Positions 8,030 through 17,189 of a stretch of 64,000 nt of DNA are shown here, piece after piece. The stretch spans positions 124,001 to 188,000 of the forward strand of contig JAKFWF010000062.1 in assembly GCA_021730785.1 (NCBI GenBank), given 5' to 3'. The translations under genes and the position numbers were made by a program. Positions within the stretch are counted from its first letter, which is position 1, and each line of letters starts with the position of its first letter. Below the pieces are notes generated by a model, which had not been told where the DNA came from, did no database searches, and worked only from the letters and a program-made list of their open reading frames with translations. Source of the DNA: Hyphomicrobiaceae bacterium (GTDB taxonomy: Bacteria > Pseudomonadota > Alphaproteobacteria > Rhizobiales > Hyphomicrobiaceae).

Positions 8030-9178
8030 ATGCTCCAATCGCAACGCGCCCTGTTCGATATGCCCCGCGAGGTCTGCTACCTGAATGCCGCCGGCTGGAG
8101 CCCGCTGCCGCTGGCGACCCAGGCGGCCGCCCGGGCCGCCGTCGCCCGCAAAGGGCAGCCTTGGACGTTGGCGAAAGACTTTGCCGATCAGCAGAACGAG
8201 CGCACACGCAGCGCTGCCGCCCGGCTGATCAATGCCGATGCGGGTGACGTGGCACTGATCTCGTCGATCGGTTATGGCGTTGCGGCGGCAGCCAAGTTCC
8301 TCACCGCGACCAAGGGGACGCGGGTCCTCGTCCTGCAGGACGACCATTCCTCGCCCGTGCTCGAGTGGCAGACGCGGGCTCACTCCCAAGGGTTCACGGT
8401 CGAGACGATCGCCACGCCTGCGGACGGCGACTGGACGGCGGCCATCCTGGCCGCGATCGAACGGCCGGGCGCCGCACCCGTCAGTCTCGCCTCGATCTCC
8501 TCGGTGCACTGGTCCGACGGCGGCCTCGTCGATCTGGCGCCGGTCGCAGCCGCTCTTCGCCGGCAAGGGGCCGCCCTGCTGGTCGATGCCACCCATGGCG
8601 CCGGTATCCTTGCGATCGACGTAAAAGCGCTTGATCCCGACGTGCTGCTGTTTCCAACCTACAAGTGGACGCTGGGCCCCTATGGCCGGGCGTTCATGTA
8701 TGTAGCGAGGCGCCACCACGATGGCGTGCCGCTGGAGCAGACCGCCTATGGCCGGCGCGCGGTGAAGGCAGAGGCGAACGTCTATCTCGCCGATACGCGC
8801 TACGTGCCGGACGCACGCCGCTACGACATGGGTGAGCGCGACCACTTCATTTCAATGGAGATGGCCGCACTTGGCATGGAGCTGGTGGCCGAGTGGGGAT
8901 CGGCAGCGCTCGTCCGGCGACTGGCGATGCTGACGGATCGCATCGCCGATGGCGTGCGCGGACTGCCGGTTCACGTGCCCGAGCGCCGGCTGCGCGCGCC
9001 GCACATCCTGAGTTTGGGTTTCAAGGGCGGCTTGCAGCCGGCCCTCGTCGATGCGCTGGCGGCCGACAATATCTTTGTCGCCCCGCGGCTCGGACGGATG
9101 CGGATCGCGCCGCACGCCTACAACGACGAAATCGACGTGGATCGGCTGGTGGCGGCACTGCGGCGGCATATTGGTTGA
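8030..9178 (+). CDS. class V aminotransferase-fold PLP enzyme
   Basis: 382 aa, fold-type I PLP enzyme of the aminotransferase class V / cysteine desulfurase / isopenicillin-N-epimerase group. N-terminal CYLNAAGWSPLP contains the substrate-loop Asn-Ala-Ala typical of this group. LLVDATHGAG (about 183-192) contains the Asp that pairs with the pyridine nitrogen. K212 in FPTYKWTLGPYG is the expected Schiff-base lysine. No desulfurase-type catalytic Cys loop is evident, so transamination, epimerisation or lyase chemistry are more likely. It is followed 21 nt later by a dehydrogenase in the same orientation, suggesting a two-gene catabolic unit. Confidence 0.85.
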   Translation: MLQSQRALFDMPREVCYLNAAGWSPLPLATQAAARAAVARKGQPWTLAKDFADQQNERTRSAAARLINADAGDVALISSIGYGVAAAAKFLTATKGTRVLVLQDDHSSPVLEWQTRAHSQGFTVETIATPADGDWTAAILAAIERPGAAPVSLASISSVHWSDGGLVDLAPVAAALRRQGAALLVDATHGAGILAIDVKALDPDVLLFPTYKWTLGPYGRAFMYVARRHHDGVPLEQTAYGRRAVKAEANVYLADTRYVPDARRYDMGERDHFISMEMAALGMELVAEWGSAALVRRLAMLTDRIADGVRGLPVHVPERRLRAPHILSLGFKGGLQPALVDALAADNIFVAPRLGRMRIAPHAYNDEIDVDRLVAALRRHIG

Positions 9179-9199
9179 GGGCAGGACGGAGGAGCAGAC

Positions 9200-10141
9200 A
9201 TGGCGACGTGCGGAATTATCGGGGCCGGGCTGATCGGCCGCGCGTGGGCGATGGTATTCGCGCGTGCCGGCTGGCAGGTTGCAATCACTGACGTGAACCC
9301 GGCCTCGCGGGATGCCGCGCCGGCCCTGTTGGCCGATGCGCTCGCCGATCAAGTCCGCCACGGGTTGGTGGATGACGCGGCAGCGACACTCGCGCGGATC
9401 AGGGTTGCTGCAACCTTGGAGGCAGCCGTCCACGGTGCCAGCTTCGTGCAAGAGTGTGGACCAGAGACGGTCGACGCCAAGATCGCGCTGTTCGCCGCGC
9501 TCGATGCTGCAGCCCCGCCCGCCGCCATCCTGGCATCGTCGTCATCGGCGATCGTCGCCTCGAAATACACCGAGGGTCTTAAAGGTCGTGCGCGCTGCCT
9601 CGTCGGGCATCCCGTGAACCCACCGCATCTGGTGCCGATCGTCGAGGTATGCCCATCGCCGTGGACGTCAGCCGACACAATGGCAGCGGCCCATGGGATC
9701 TATACCGCCATCGGCCAGGTGCCGATTGTGGTCAAGCGCGAGATCGAGGGGTTCATTCTGAACCGCCTGCAGGGCGCGCTGCTCGCCGAAGCCTTCCGAC
9801 TGGTGGAAGACGGCTATGTTTCGGCCGAAGACCTCGACAAGACGATCGCCCACGGCCTCGGCCTGCGCTGGTCGTTCATGGGTCCCTTCGAGACCATCGA
9901 TCTCAACGCGCCAGGCGGCATCGGCGATTATTGCGAGCGGTACACGGGCTTCTACAAACGGTTGGCAGCATCGCCGGCGCCACCGTCGGTCTACGACAAG
10001 GCCGCGACCGACAAAATCGTCGCCGCGTGGACCGACGGTGTGGCGCCCGGCGCCGAGCATGCCGCCAAGACCCGCTGGCGGGACGGTCGTCTTGCGGCCC
10101 TCGCCGCCTTCAAGCGTCGCGAGAAGGCGTTCAAGGGGTGA
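9200..10141 (+). CDS. 3-hydroxyacyl-CoA dehydrogenase-family NAD enzyme (L-gulonate/lambda-crystallin-like)
   Basis: 313 aa. N-terminal Rossmann domain with GIIGAGLIGRA at residues 5-15 and the acidic TDVNP after strand 2. The conserved SSSSAI and GHPVNPPHLVP motifs are present; H137 is the expected catalytic His. The C-terminal helical dimerisation domain follows (about 190-310) with EGFILNRLQGALLAEA. Length and the NPPHLVP block fit the short single-subunit group that includes 3-hydroxybutyryl-CoA, carnitine and L-gulonate 3-dehydrogenases. The exact substrate cannot be assigned. Confidence 0.87.
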   Translation: MATCGIIGAGLIGRAWAMVFARAGWQVAITDVNPASRDAAPALLADALADQVRHGLVDDAAATLARIRVAATLEAAVHGASFVQECGPETVDAKIALFAALDAAAPPAAILASSSSAIVASKYTEGLKGRARCLVGHPVNPPHLVPIVEVCPSPWTSADTMAAAHGIYTAIGQVPIVVKREIEGFILNRLQGALLAEAFRLVEDGYVSAEDLDKTIAHGLGLRWSFMGPFETIDLNAPGGIGDYCERYTGFYKRLAASPAPPSVYDKAATDKIVAAWTDGVAPGAEHAAKTRWRDGRLAALAAFKRREKAFKG

Positions 10142-10233
10142 GGCAGTGCGCGGCCGATTGCGCTGTTTGCTGCGTGGCGCGGTGGTGTAGACCCAGCCGA
10201 CGACATCGTCGACCCGCACGAGGTACCCGCACC

Positions 10234-10521
10234 ATGGCCGCCGCAATCCAGCTCATTGCACTTTATGCCGTTCTGAACCCTGCGACCGTGGTCGTGGCGC
10301 TCTACATGGGGGCCAGGGCCAGCGAGGCACAGAAGATCCCGATTGCTGCCATGATGGGCGGCATCGCCGGCATGGCGCTGATCGGCCTGTTGGGCCAACT
10401 GCCGCTCGGCATCAGCCTTGGCCATGAGCGCGCCGCCGGCGGCATGTTCATCGCCCTGCTGCTGGTGGCGCTCCTGTGGGCCACCGTGGGCTACTTCGTG
10501 GTGCGGCCGCGACTGCGATAG
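10234..10521 (+). CDS. small membrane protein of unknown function
   Basis: 95 aa from the ATG at 10234. Three predicted transmembrane helices (about 5-23, 33-53 and 68-90), short loops, ending RPRLR. The hydrophobic pattern, absence of stops and codon use like its neighbours support a real gene. No family is recognised with certainty. It converges on msrA, 33 nt apart. Confidence 0.65.
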   Translation: MAAAIQLIALYAVLNPATVVVALYMGARASEAQKIPIAAMMGGIAGMALIGLLGQLPLGISLGHERAAGGMFIALLLVALLWATVGYFVVRPRLR

Positions 10522-10554
10522 GCATTACGCCCTACGCTCCCGCAATCCGTCGGA

Positions 10555-11190
10555 TCACTGCGTCTTTGCCGTCGCATCCTTGCCCCACAGGGCTTCGAGG
10601 CGCGTGTCGCGACCGCAGCCGGCGCGATAGCGCGCGTAATGGCTGGCGTTTTTCTTGTAGTACTTTTGATGATACTCTTCGGCCCTAGTGAAGGCGCTGG
10701 CGTCGGTCACCGGCACCACCACCGGCCACGGCAGCTTCTTGCTGGCGTCGAGCGCGGCCTTGCTGGCCTGTGCCACCGCGCGCTGCTCGGGCGAATGCAC
10801 GAAGATTTCCGGACGATAGGAACTGCCACGGTCGCAGAACTGGCCGTTCTTGTCGACCGGATCGATGTTGACCCAGTAGGTATCGAGCAGCTTCTGGTAC
10901 GTCACCTTGGCCGGATCATAGGTGACCTGAACCACCTCGGCATGCCCGGTATGGCCGCGCGTGACTTGGCTGTAGGTCGGCTTCTCCGTCGTGCCGCCCA
11001 TGTAGCCCGAATACACTGTGAATACGCCGTCCAGCTTGTCGAAGGGTGCTTCCATGCACCAGAAGCAGCCGCCAGCGAAGGTCGCAACCTCAAGGCCCGT
11101 GGACTGCGGTGCCGGTGTCTGGGCGCTTGCAGGGGCGCCAAAGACCATGATCGCGAGAAGCGCAAAGATGCTGAGTATGCGAAGGCGCAA
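10555..11190 (-). CDS. msrA: peptide-methionine (S)-S-oxide reductase, exported
   Basis: 211 aa. TTG start at 11190 with GGGAG 7 nt upstream. Residues 1-23 are a Sec signal peptide (hydrophobic core then APASA). The MsrA catalytic motif GGCFWC is at 40-45 with C42 the nucleophile, followed by YSGYMGG and GHTGHAEVVQVTYDP. It reduces the S-epimer of methionine sulfoxide in proteins. The signal peptide places it in the periplasm, so it needs a periplasmic electron donor. An exported MsrB lies just upstream on the same strand. Confidence 0.93.
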   Translation of the reverse strand: MRLRILSIFALLAIMVFGAPASAQTPAPQSTGLEVATFAGGCFWCMEAPFDKLDGVFTVYSGYMGGTTEKPTYSQVTRGHTGHAEVVQVTYDPAKVTYQKLLDTYWVNIDPVDKNGQFCDRGSSYRPEIFVHSPEQRAVAQASKAALDASKKLPWPVVVPVTDASAFTRAEEYHQKYYKKNASHYARYRAGCGRDTRLEALWGKDATAKTQ

Positions 11191-11299
11191 GGCAAATCTC
11201 CCTGATCAAAACATTGGATGAGGTTGCTGATTGGGCAGCTGTGCGCAGGGCTGGCGGGCCGCCTCACCATTCAATTCTTCCCTGCATTGCCCGCCGCTC

Positions 11300-11794
11300 T
11301 CAACTTGTCGATTTGGGCACGAACTTCAGCGCGACGCCGTTGAGGCAATGGCGATCCCCGGTCGGCTTCGGTCCGTCTGGGAAAATGTGGCCGAGGTGGC
11401 CGCCGCAACGGCGGCAATGCACTTCGGTGCGCACCATGAAGAAACTCTTGTCGACCGTGGTGCCGACCGCGCCGTCCGCCGCCTTCCAGAAGCTCGGCCA
11501 ACCGGTGCCGCTGTCGAACTTGGTCTCCGACGAGTACAGCGGCAAATCGCAACCGGCGCAATGGTACATGCCGGCGGCATAATTCTTGTCGAGCGGGCTG
11601 GTGCCGGCGCGCTCCGTCCCGTGCTCGCGCAGCACACGGTACTGCTCCTTGGTGAGGATCTTCTTCCATTCGTCAGGGGTCTTGGTGACCTCAAACGTCG
11701 CCGCAGGCGCATTTGCGGTGGCGAGGCGCGGTGCGGCGAGGCCAGCCAACAACGCTGCAAAACCGGTCTTGGCAATGGTGCGGCGGGACATCAT
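11300..11794 (-). CDS. msrB: peptide-methionine (R)-S-oxide reductase, exported
   Basis: 164 aa. The ATG at 11794 is followed by a second ATG; GGAGAG lies about 7 nt upstream. The N-terminus (SRRTIAKTGFAALLAG) resembles a twin-arginine signal. The SelR/MsrB domain spans 38-162 with zinc-binding C79/C82 and C127/C130 and catalytic C150 (RHCLNGV). It reduces the R-epimer of methionine sulfoxide and complements the adjacent MsrA, so together they repair both epimers in envelope proteins. Separated from msrA by about 110 nt. Confidence 0.92.
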   Translation of the reverse strand: MMSRRTIAKTGFAALLAGLAAPRLATANAPAATFEVTKTPDEWKKILTKEQYRVLREHGTERAGTSPLDKNYAAGMYHCAGCDLPLYSSETKFDSGTGWPSFWKAADGAVGTTVDKSFFMVRTEVHCRRCGGHLGHIFPDGPKPTGDRHCLNGVALKFVPKSTS

Positions 11795-11921
11795 GTCAGC
11801 TCTCCGATGACGAAAGTATCAAGCCTAGTGGCCGGTACTTGCGGCGGGCATTCATGATGGATTTTCTGTCGCCCGTCCAGACACGCTGCATCAAAGCTAC
11901 GTCATCGGAAAAAAGTAGACA

Positions 11922-12635
11922 CTAAGGCACAAATTTGACCATTTTGTCGACCAAAATTTGCTCAGGAGTTACCCGGCACCGGTAAGCAATGGCTTCGACA
12001 CCGGCGTTCCGCGCCAGATCGAAGGCCGCGCCGTAGGCCGGGTCGATGTCGCGGGCGAGTTCGAACGATTTCGGACTCGCCATCTGGATCAGGTACAGCA
12101 TGACAGCGCGGTGGCCGGCCGCCACCATGTCGGACATCTCGGCCAGGTGCTTGGCGCCGCGCTCGGTGACGCTGTCGGGGAATTCGGCGCGGCCATGGTG
12201 CCGCATCATGTGTACGTTCTTGATCTCGACATAGCAGAGGCCTTTCTGTTCGTCTTCCAGCAGGATGTCGATGCGGCTGTTGCGGCCATACTTCACTTCG
12301 CGGCGCAGCGATGCATACCCCTTCAGCTCGGCAATCGCCCCCGCCTCGATCGCCTCGGTGACGAGCTTGTTCGGATGATTGGTGTTGATGCCGACGATCT
12401 CGACGGCATCGCCGAAGCGGACTTCTACCAGCTCCCAGGTGTGCTTGTACTTGCGGGTGGGGCTGTCGCTCTCCGACAGCCAGACGGTGGCACCCGGCGT
12501 CAGCAATCCCATCATCGAGCCGGTATTGGGGCACGTGGTGGTGACCGTTTCCCCGCTGTCGAGAATGACGTCGGCCAGGAACCGCTTGTAGCGTTTGACG
12601 AGGCGGCCGCGCAGCAGGGGGGCGGGAAAGTTCAT
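11922..12635 (-). CDS. sfsA: SfsA family protein (sugar fermentation stimulation protein homologue)
   Basis: 237 aa, the normal SfsA length. It has the N-terminal OB-like part (LLRGRLVKRYKRFLADV and CPNTGSM) and the C-terminal nuclease-like part (NSRIDILLE, CYVEIKNV, FPDSVTERGAKHL). The role of SfsA is not firmly established; DNA binding and a nuclease-related fold have been reported. It stands alone, divergent from the CinA-like gene. Confidence 0.92.
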   Translation of the reverse strand: MNFPAPLLRGRLVKRYKRFLADVILDSGETVTTTCPNTGSMMGLLTPGATVWLSESDSPTRKYKHTWELVEVRFGDAVEIVGINTNHPNKLVTEAIEAGAIAELKGYASLRREVKYGRNSRIDILLEDEQKGLCYVEIKNVHMMRHHGRAEFPDSVTERGAKHLAEMSDMVAAGHRAVMLYLIQMASPKSFELARDIDPAYGAAFDLARNAGVEAIAYRCRVTPEQILVDKMVKFVP

Positions 12636-12810
12636 GGCGAGCCTCGTGCGTCAGGTGAAGGCGCAGATGATTTTCAATTGCAAACCCGTCCACGGCGATG
12701 GTCCAACGTGACCTCGTCGACATTGTTTTCTGCCCGCAGCACCGGCAGAGTGGCAGCCAGCACTGTCTTCTCCCGGTGCGCCGAAGCGTCTTGAACCTGG
12801 AACTCTTATC

Positions 12811-13563
12811 ATGGACGATTCTGCCAAGTCCGACATCGTCACTGCCGCGATCCTCGTCATTGGCGATGAGATACTGTCCGGGCGGACCAAGGACAAGAAC
12901 ATCGGCTACATCGCCGAACACTGCACGAAAATCGGCATCCAGTTGCGGGAAGTACGCGTGGTCGCCGACGAGGAGGCCGACGTTGTCGCCGCCGTCAACG
13001 CGTTGCGCGCCCGCTACACCTACGTCTTCACCACCGGCGGCATCGGACCGACCCACGACGACATTACCGCCGATTGCATCGCCAAGGCATTCGGCGTCGC
13101 CATCGCCGTCGATCCTCGGGCGCTGGCCCTGTTGAAGCCGTACTACGAGAAGCGCGGCCTCGAGTTGACGCCGGGGCGCCTGCGCATGGCGCGCATTCCC
13201 GATACCGCAAGCCTGATCGACAACTCGATCTCGATCGCGCCCGGCTTCATGATCGGCAACGTCATCACCATGGCCGGCGTGCCCAACATCATGCAGGTAA
13301 TGCTGGATGCCGTGACGCCGCGTCTGAAAACCGGCCGCAAGATGCACACAGTCGCGATCGACCTCGACCACCCGGAAGGGGCGATCGCCGAAATGTTCGG
13401 CGCCCACCAGAAGCTCTACCCAGAAGTCGCCATGGGCAGCTATCCGACCATCCGCGACAACCGGCCGTGCACCCAGCTGGTGCTGCGCTCGATCGAGCAG
13501 AACAAGCTCGACGAGGCCGCAGCAACTCTGCGCGCGAAGCTCGCCAGTATGGGACTGGGGTGA
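12811..13563 (+). CDS. CinA-type molybdopterin-binding domain protein
   Basis: 250 aa, consisting of one MoaB/MogA-like domain (about 10-180) with GDEILSGRTKDKN and TTGGIGPTHDDIT, and a short C-terminal extension. Full-length CinA carries an additional deamidase/pyrophosphatase domain that is absent here, which is usual for the short alphaproteobacterial paralogue. Related domains act on nicotinamide or ADP-ribose nucleotides or in molybdopterin synthesis. Function is inferred from fold only. Confidence 0.85.
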   Translation: MDDSAKSDIVTAAILVIGDEILSGRTKDKNIGYIAEHCTKIGIQLREVRVVADEEADVVAAVNALRARYTYVFTTGGIGPTHDDITADCIAKAFGVAIAVDPRALALLKPYYEKRGLELTPGRLRMARIPDTASLIDNSISIAPGFMIGNVITMAGVPNIMQVMLDAVTPRLKTGRKMHTVAIDLDHPEGAIAEMFGAHQKLYPEVAMGSYPTIRDNRPCTQLVLRSIEQNKLDEAAATLRAKLASMGLG

Positions 13564-13718
13564 TCCAAACTGGGCATTAACCAGTCGCCCGTGCGTTAAC
13601 CATGTTTTGGCGGAAAGGGTTACTAAGCCCGCCGAAAAGCTGTTTCTCTCCGCCCAGAGGTAAAATGGTTGCACGAGCAACTAATAATCCTCGAGGGCAT
13701 GACAGGGGAGTTCAGCTC

Positions 13719-14621
13719 ATGATCACTTGGTATCGCATGACGGACCGGCTGCGAGGTAGTGGACTGATCGCTGCGGCGGCCGTCACCATCTTCGGCAGCG
13801 CTGGATTGAGCAACGAGGCCGCCGCCAAGATCCCGGGCGGCACACACTGCTATTTCGGCATCTGCCACCGGGTCAAGACGCTGCCCGAAACCGAGCGCCT
13901 CGTCGGCAGCCGGAACGTGGTCAAAGCCTCGTTCTACGACGACTGCAAGGTCGACCGCTTCAATCCCTGCACGCTGACCTCGTCCGGCGAGGTGTTCAAG
14001 CCGTGGAAGGCGGACAATGCGGCGAGCCCGATCTATCCGGACGGCACCAAGCTGCTGGTATGGAACGCGAAGACCAAGTTGGCAGCGGTCGTGCGGGTCA
14101 ACAGCGCCGGCCCCTATCACAGCAACCGCACCTTGGATGTGTCGCGCGCGACCGCCGAGAAGCTCGGGTTCCGCAATTCAGGTGTGGCGAGCCTGCATGT
14201 CCAGGTGCTCTCGGCGCCGACCCAGAAGGAGACCGTCTACAAGAAGCATCGCGAGTATCCAGCGGTTCCCGGTCCGATCGGCAAGTTCGTCTCGTTCGAT
14301 CTGGCGGCGGCCGAAACGGTGAAGCTGATCGGCGGCAATCAAGCCGCAACCCAGCTGGCCGCAAATCCTCCCTCGCCCCGCTTGAAGTTTTCCAAGCGGC
14401 CGATCAACAACGGGAAAGTCCTGAAGGCTGCTGGCACTCCCGCGACCATGATCACGCTGGCCTCGGCCGTGGGCACGCCAGGGCAGATTCCAGCCCTTTC
14501 GGCTGGAGCCATCATGATGAGCGCAATCCCCTATCGGCTGCTGCCCGATGGCGTGGTGACCGACGTGAAGCGCCCGGCCAGCGTCACGGTTGCACAAAAG
14601 AAGATAGCCGCGAAACAGTGA
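13719..14621 (+). CDS. exported RlpA-like double-psi beta-barrel protein
   Basis: 300 aa from the ATG at 13719, chosen because GGGGAG sits 9 nt upstream and a signal peptide follows (core GLIAAAAVTIFGSAGL, then AAAK). In-frame ATGs at 13602 and 13665 would bury the signal. Residues about 70-150 form an RlpA-like DPBB domain: ASFYDDCKVDRFNPCTLTS, AVVRVNSAGPY and TLDVSRATAEKLGF, with two Cys that may pair. RlpA proteins bind or cleave peptidoglycan. The C-terminal half has no recognised domain and there is no SPOR domain. Confidence 0.78.
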   Translation: MITWYRMTDRLRGSGLIAAAAVTIFGSAGLSNEAAAKIPGGTHCYFGICHRVKTLPETERLVGSRNVVKASFYDDCKVDRFNPCTLTSSGEVFKPWKADNAASPIYPDGTKLLVWNAKTKLAAVVRVNSAGPYHSNRTLDVSRATAEKLGFRNSGVASLHVQVLSAPTQKETVYKKHREYPAVPGPIGKFVSFDLAAAETVKLIGGNQAATQLAANPPSPRLKFSKRPINNGKVLKAAGTPATMITLASAVGTPGQIPALSAGAIMMSAIPYRLLPDGVVTDVKRPASVTVAQKKIAAKQ

Positions 14622-14643
14622 TGGCGAAACGAGCCTTGGTATT

Positions 14644-14674
14644 AACCGCCGCCGGGACTTACCCGGCGGCGGTT
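14644..14674. terminator. bidirectional hairpin terminator
   Basis: AACCGCCGCCGGG (14644-14656) pairs perfectly with 14662-14674 over 13 bp around a 5-nt loop and is followed by a short T-run. It sits between convergent genes and includes the last codons and stop of the Wzz-like gene on the minus strand, so it can serve both transcripts. Confidence 0.7.
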
Positions 14675-17112
14675 TCGATGATGGCGGCCGATGCGGCCCG
14701 CGTGGGAAAGCGTCGCGCGATATCCATGGCCTTCAATCGGGTCAGGCCATTGGCGACGGTCGCCGTGCCAGAAACGATGAGCACGCGATCGACGATCGCC
14801 GTGAGGTAGGCGACGCCCTGGTTTTCGCTCGCCAGTCCAGCGTCCAAAATCACCAGTTCGAAGCCCTGACTGAGCTTGCGCAGGCCGCTGACCAGCCGGC
14901 GCTGCTGGTCGGGCGTGAAGTGCGCGAGGTCGGCCAGGGCGAGCGGCAGCAGCGACAGTCCCGTACGTGTGTCGTTGAGAGCAAGTTCCGCCAGATGCGT
15001 CTCGCTGTCGAGGACACAGGGCCGCTGCTGTTTGAAGTTGGTTGCCAGCGCCTGACTGAGTCTGGGATTGGCCGCCGCGCTGTCGATCAGCAGCGTGCGT
15101 TGGCCGCGCACTGCCGCGCGATAGGCGAGCGCAAGCGCCGTACTGGCCGAATCCGCACTCGCGTCGGCGCCAACCAGCATGACGATCGCGGCTTTGCCAG
15201 TGCGAACCGGCAGGCGAACCTGGTCGAGGATCGTGTCGATGACCTCGCGATAGCCGGGATAGGCCTGCGCCGAGACATCGTCGACGGCTGCGATATGATC
15301 GACGAAGGCAGTTTGCGCAAGCGCCATGCCTGCGCCACCCTCCGCGGGAATGTGCTTCAGCGCCGGCAGGCGGGCGAGCGTTTCGAGCGCTGGGCGGCCA
15401 GTGTCGGGCGCCACTACCGCTGCTGCACCGGCAGCGGGGCTGGGCCTTGCACCACCAGCGTCGACAGCACTTTTCGCCACCGTTGGCGCACTGATCTTGG
15501 CCGCCCGCATGGGGGCCAGCATCTTGCGTAAGCGCCGGCGCGCGGCCGGGTGCTCTTCCCGCTGCGCCAAGGTGTCGGCAACGGTGGGCCGAGCAGCGAC
15601 GGGGCGTGCGGCGGCGGCGGGCACAGCCATCCGCGCCGGCAGGCGCAGGGCAGGTGCCGGCGTGACCGGCGCGGGCGATGCCACGTGTGCGAGCCACGCT
15701 GCACCCGTCCCGGCCGTCAAACCGGCCAGGAGCGCGCCACATAACACCAGGAGCGTCGGCGGAAAAGTTGGATACGGCGGTACCGTCGCCTCGCTGATGA
15801 TGCGCGTGTTCTCGCGGCCGAAGTTCTCCTGTTCGCCGGTTTCCTTGGAGCGGTTCAGGAACTGCTCGAATATGGCGCGCGCCGACTGCGCCTCGCGCTG
15901 CAGCTCGCGCAGCCGCACCTGCGATTGGTTGCCGATTGCGGTGCGCGCTTCCTGCGATTTCAGTTCCGCCGTCAGTGACGTTTCCGCCGACTGGGCGAGT
16001 TCAAACTCAGCCTTCGCATTGGCGCGGATGCGCGACAGCTCCTCGTCGATCTGGGCGAGGACGGCCCGCTTTTCGGTCTGCGCGCCGGCATATTCGGGAT
16101 GGCCCGGCCGCAGCGTCTGCTGGACGATGGCTTCGCGCCGCTCGACCCGGCTGAGGGCTGCCCGCAGGTTGGCGATCACCGGGGATCGCAAGGCATCGGA
16201 CTGGGCGCCGAGCACCACCGACCCACCCTTGGCGGAGACATCCTTGACCTGCTCATAGCGCGCCTTGGCGAGCGCTGCCTGCGAGCGGGCAAGGATCAGC
16301 TTGTCGTTGGTCTGCTGCAACTGCTGTTCCATGACCAGCAGGTTCGGGCTGCCGAGCAATCCCGCTTTCGTGCGGAACGCCTCGACTGCACTTTCCGCGG
16401 TTTCGACACTGCGGCGCAGCACATCGACGCGCCCTTGCAGCGCCGTCGTTGCCTCGCGCGTCACATCCCCGGTCGCGCGCACCTGGTCATTGATGTAGGC
16501 CTGGGCCACGAGATTGGCGAGGCGGGCAGCCTTCGCCGGGTCGTGCGACATGACGCTGATGTTGATGACGTAGGTGTTGCCCGGCCGGCGCACGCGCAGA
16601 TGGCGGTCGGCGAAACGCCATACAGCGACATCGACTGGATTGGTTGTCGGCGGCTGTTCCCGCTCATTGCCGAACAGGGCGCGGCCGATCGTGTTGCGCA
16701 GCACAATGCGCAGGCCGCCGTTGCTGGCCGGCACGGCAAACTCCGGGTCCAGGTGCAACTGTTCGCTCTGCACGATCCGCTTCAGCACGCCGGTCGATTG
16801 GATCAGTTCCATCTGGCTGTCGACCAGAAGAGTGTCGGCGCCAGCCGACGACGAGCCATAGCCGCCGGTCACCACCGCACCTTCGACGATGCGCTTGGCA
16901 CGCGGATCGATCAGGATTTGCGCGGTTGCCGAATAGCGCGGCGTCGTCAGCAGCAAAAACAGCAGTCCAGCGGCGAGGCCGGCGAGCGTCGCGAGCGCGA
17001 TCCACAACCAGCGCCGCAACAGGGCCGCGACCACAATTTTCGCTTCTGTCGCCAATGACTGGGGAGCGGCGGGGGAACGTGCAGCTGCCGGTGATTGCAA
17101 TGTTTCAGGCAC
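14659..17112 (-). CDS. Wzz/GNVR polysaccharide co-polymerase fused to a degenerate BY-kinase domain
   Basis: About 817 aa from a GTG at 17112 preceded by AGGAG; an ATG at 17226 in frame would overlap the glycosyltransferase gene. First TM at about residues 33-55, then a Wzz periplasmic region with long coiled-coil (about 180-440), second TM (about 465-490), an Ala/Pro-rich linker and a C-terminal P-loop-type domain (about 610-815). The kinase-like domain lacks a proper Walker A: the loop reads GADASADSAST without the Lys. Walker A' is LIDSAAANPR rather than a DxDxRxP form. There is no C-terminal tyrosine cluster. Likely controls chain length or export of the polysaccharide made by the neighbours, probably without kinase activity. 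Confidence 0.85.
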   Translation of the reverse strand: MPETLQSPAAARSPAAPQSLATEAKIVVAALLRRWLWIALATLAGLAAGLLFLLLTTPRYSATAQILIDPRAKRIVEGAVVTGGYGSSSAGADTLLVDSQMELIQSTGVLKRIVQSEQLHLDPEFAVPASNGGLRIVLRNTIGRALFGNEREQPPTTNPVDVAVWRFADRHLRVRRPGNTYVINISVMSHDPAKAARLANLVAQAYINDQVRATGDVTREATTALQGRVDVLRRSVETAESAVEAFRTKAGLLGSPNLLVMEQQLQQTNDKLILARSQAALAKARYEQVKDVSAKGGSVVLGAQSDALRSPVIANLRAALSRVERREAIVQQTLRPGHPEYAGAQTEKRAVLAQIDEELSRIRANAKAEFELAQSAETSLTAELKSQEARTAIGNQSQVRLRELQREAQSARAIFEQFLNRSKETGEQENFGRENTRIISEATVPPYPTFPPTLLVLCGALLAGLTAGTGAAWLAHVASPAPVTPAPALRLPARMAVPAAAARPVAARPTVADTLAQREEHPAARRRLRKMLAPMRAAKISAPTVAKSAVDAGGARPSPAAGAAAVVAPDTGRPALETLARLPALKHIPAEGGAGMALAQTAFVDHIAAVDDVSAQAYPGYREVIDTILDQVRLPVRTGKAAIVMLVGADASADSASTALALAYRAAVRGQRTLLIDSAAANPRLSQALATNFKQQRPCVLDSETHLAELALNDTRTGLSLLPLALADLAHFTPDQQRRLVSGLRKLSQGFELVILDAGLASENQGVAYLTAIVDRVLIVSGTATVANGLTRLKAMDIARRFPTRAASAAIIETAAG

Positions 17113-17189
17113 CGTCTGTCTACTCCTGGCGCGCCACCACGCCGCGTTAACCAACCCCCAGTGTGTGTCCCGCGGCGCTGTCTGCAAGT

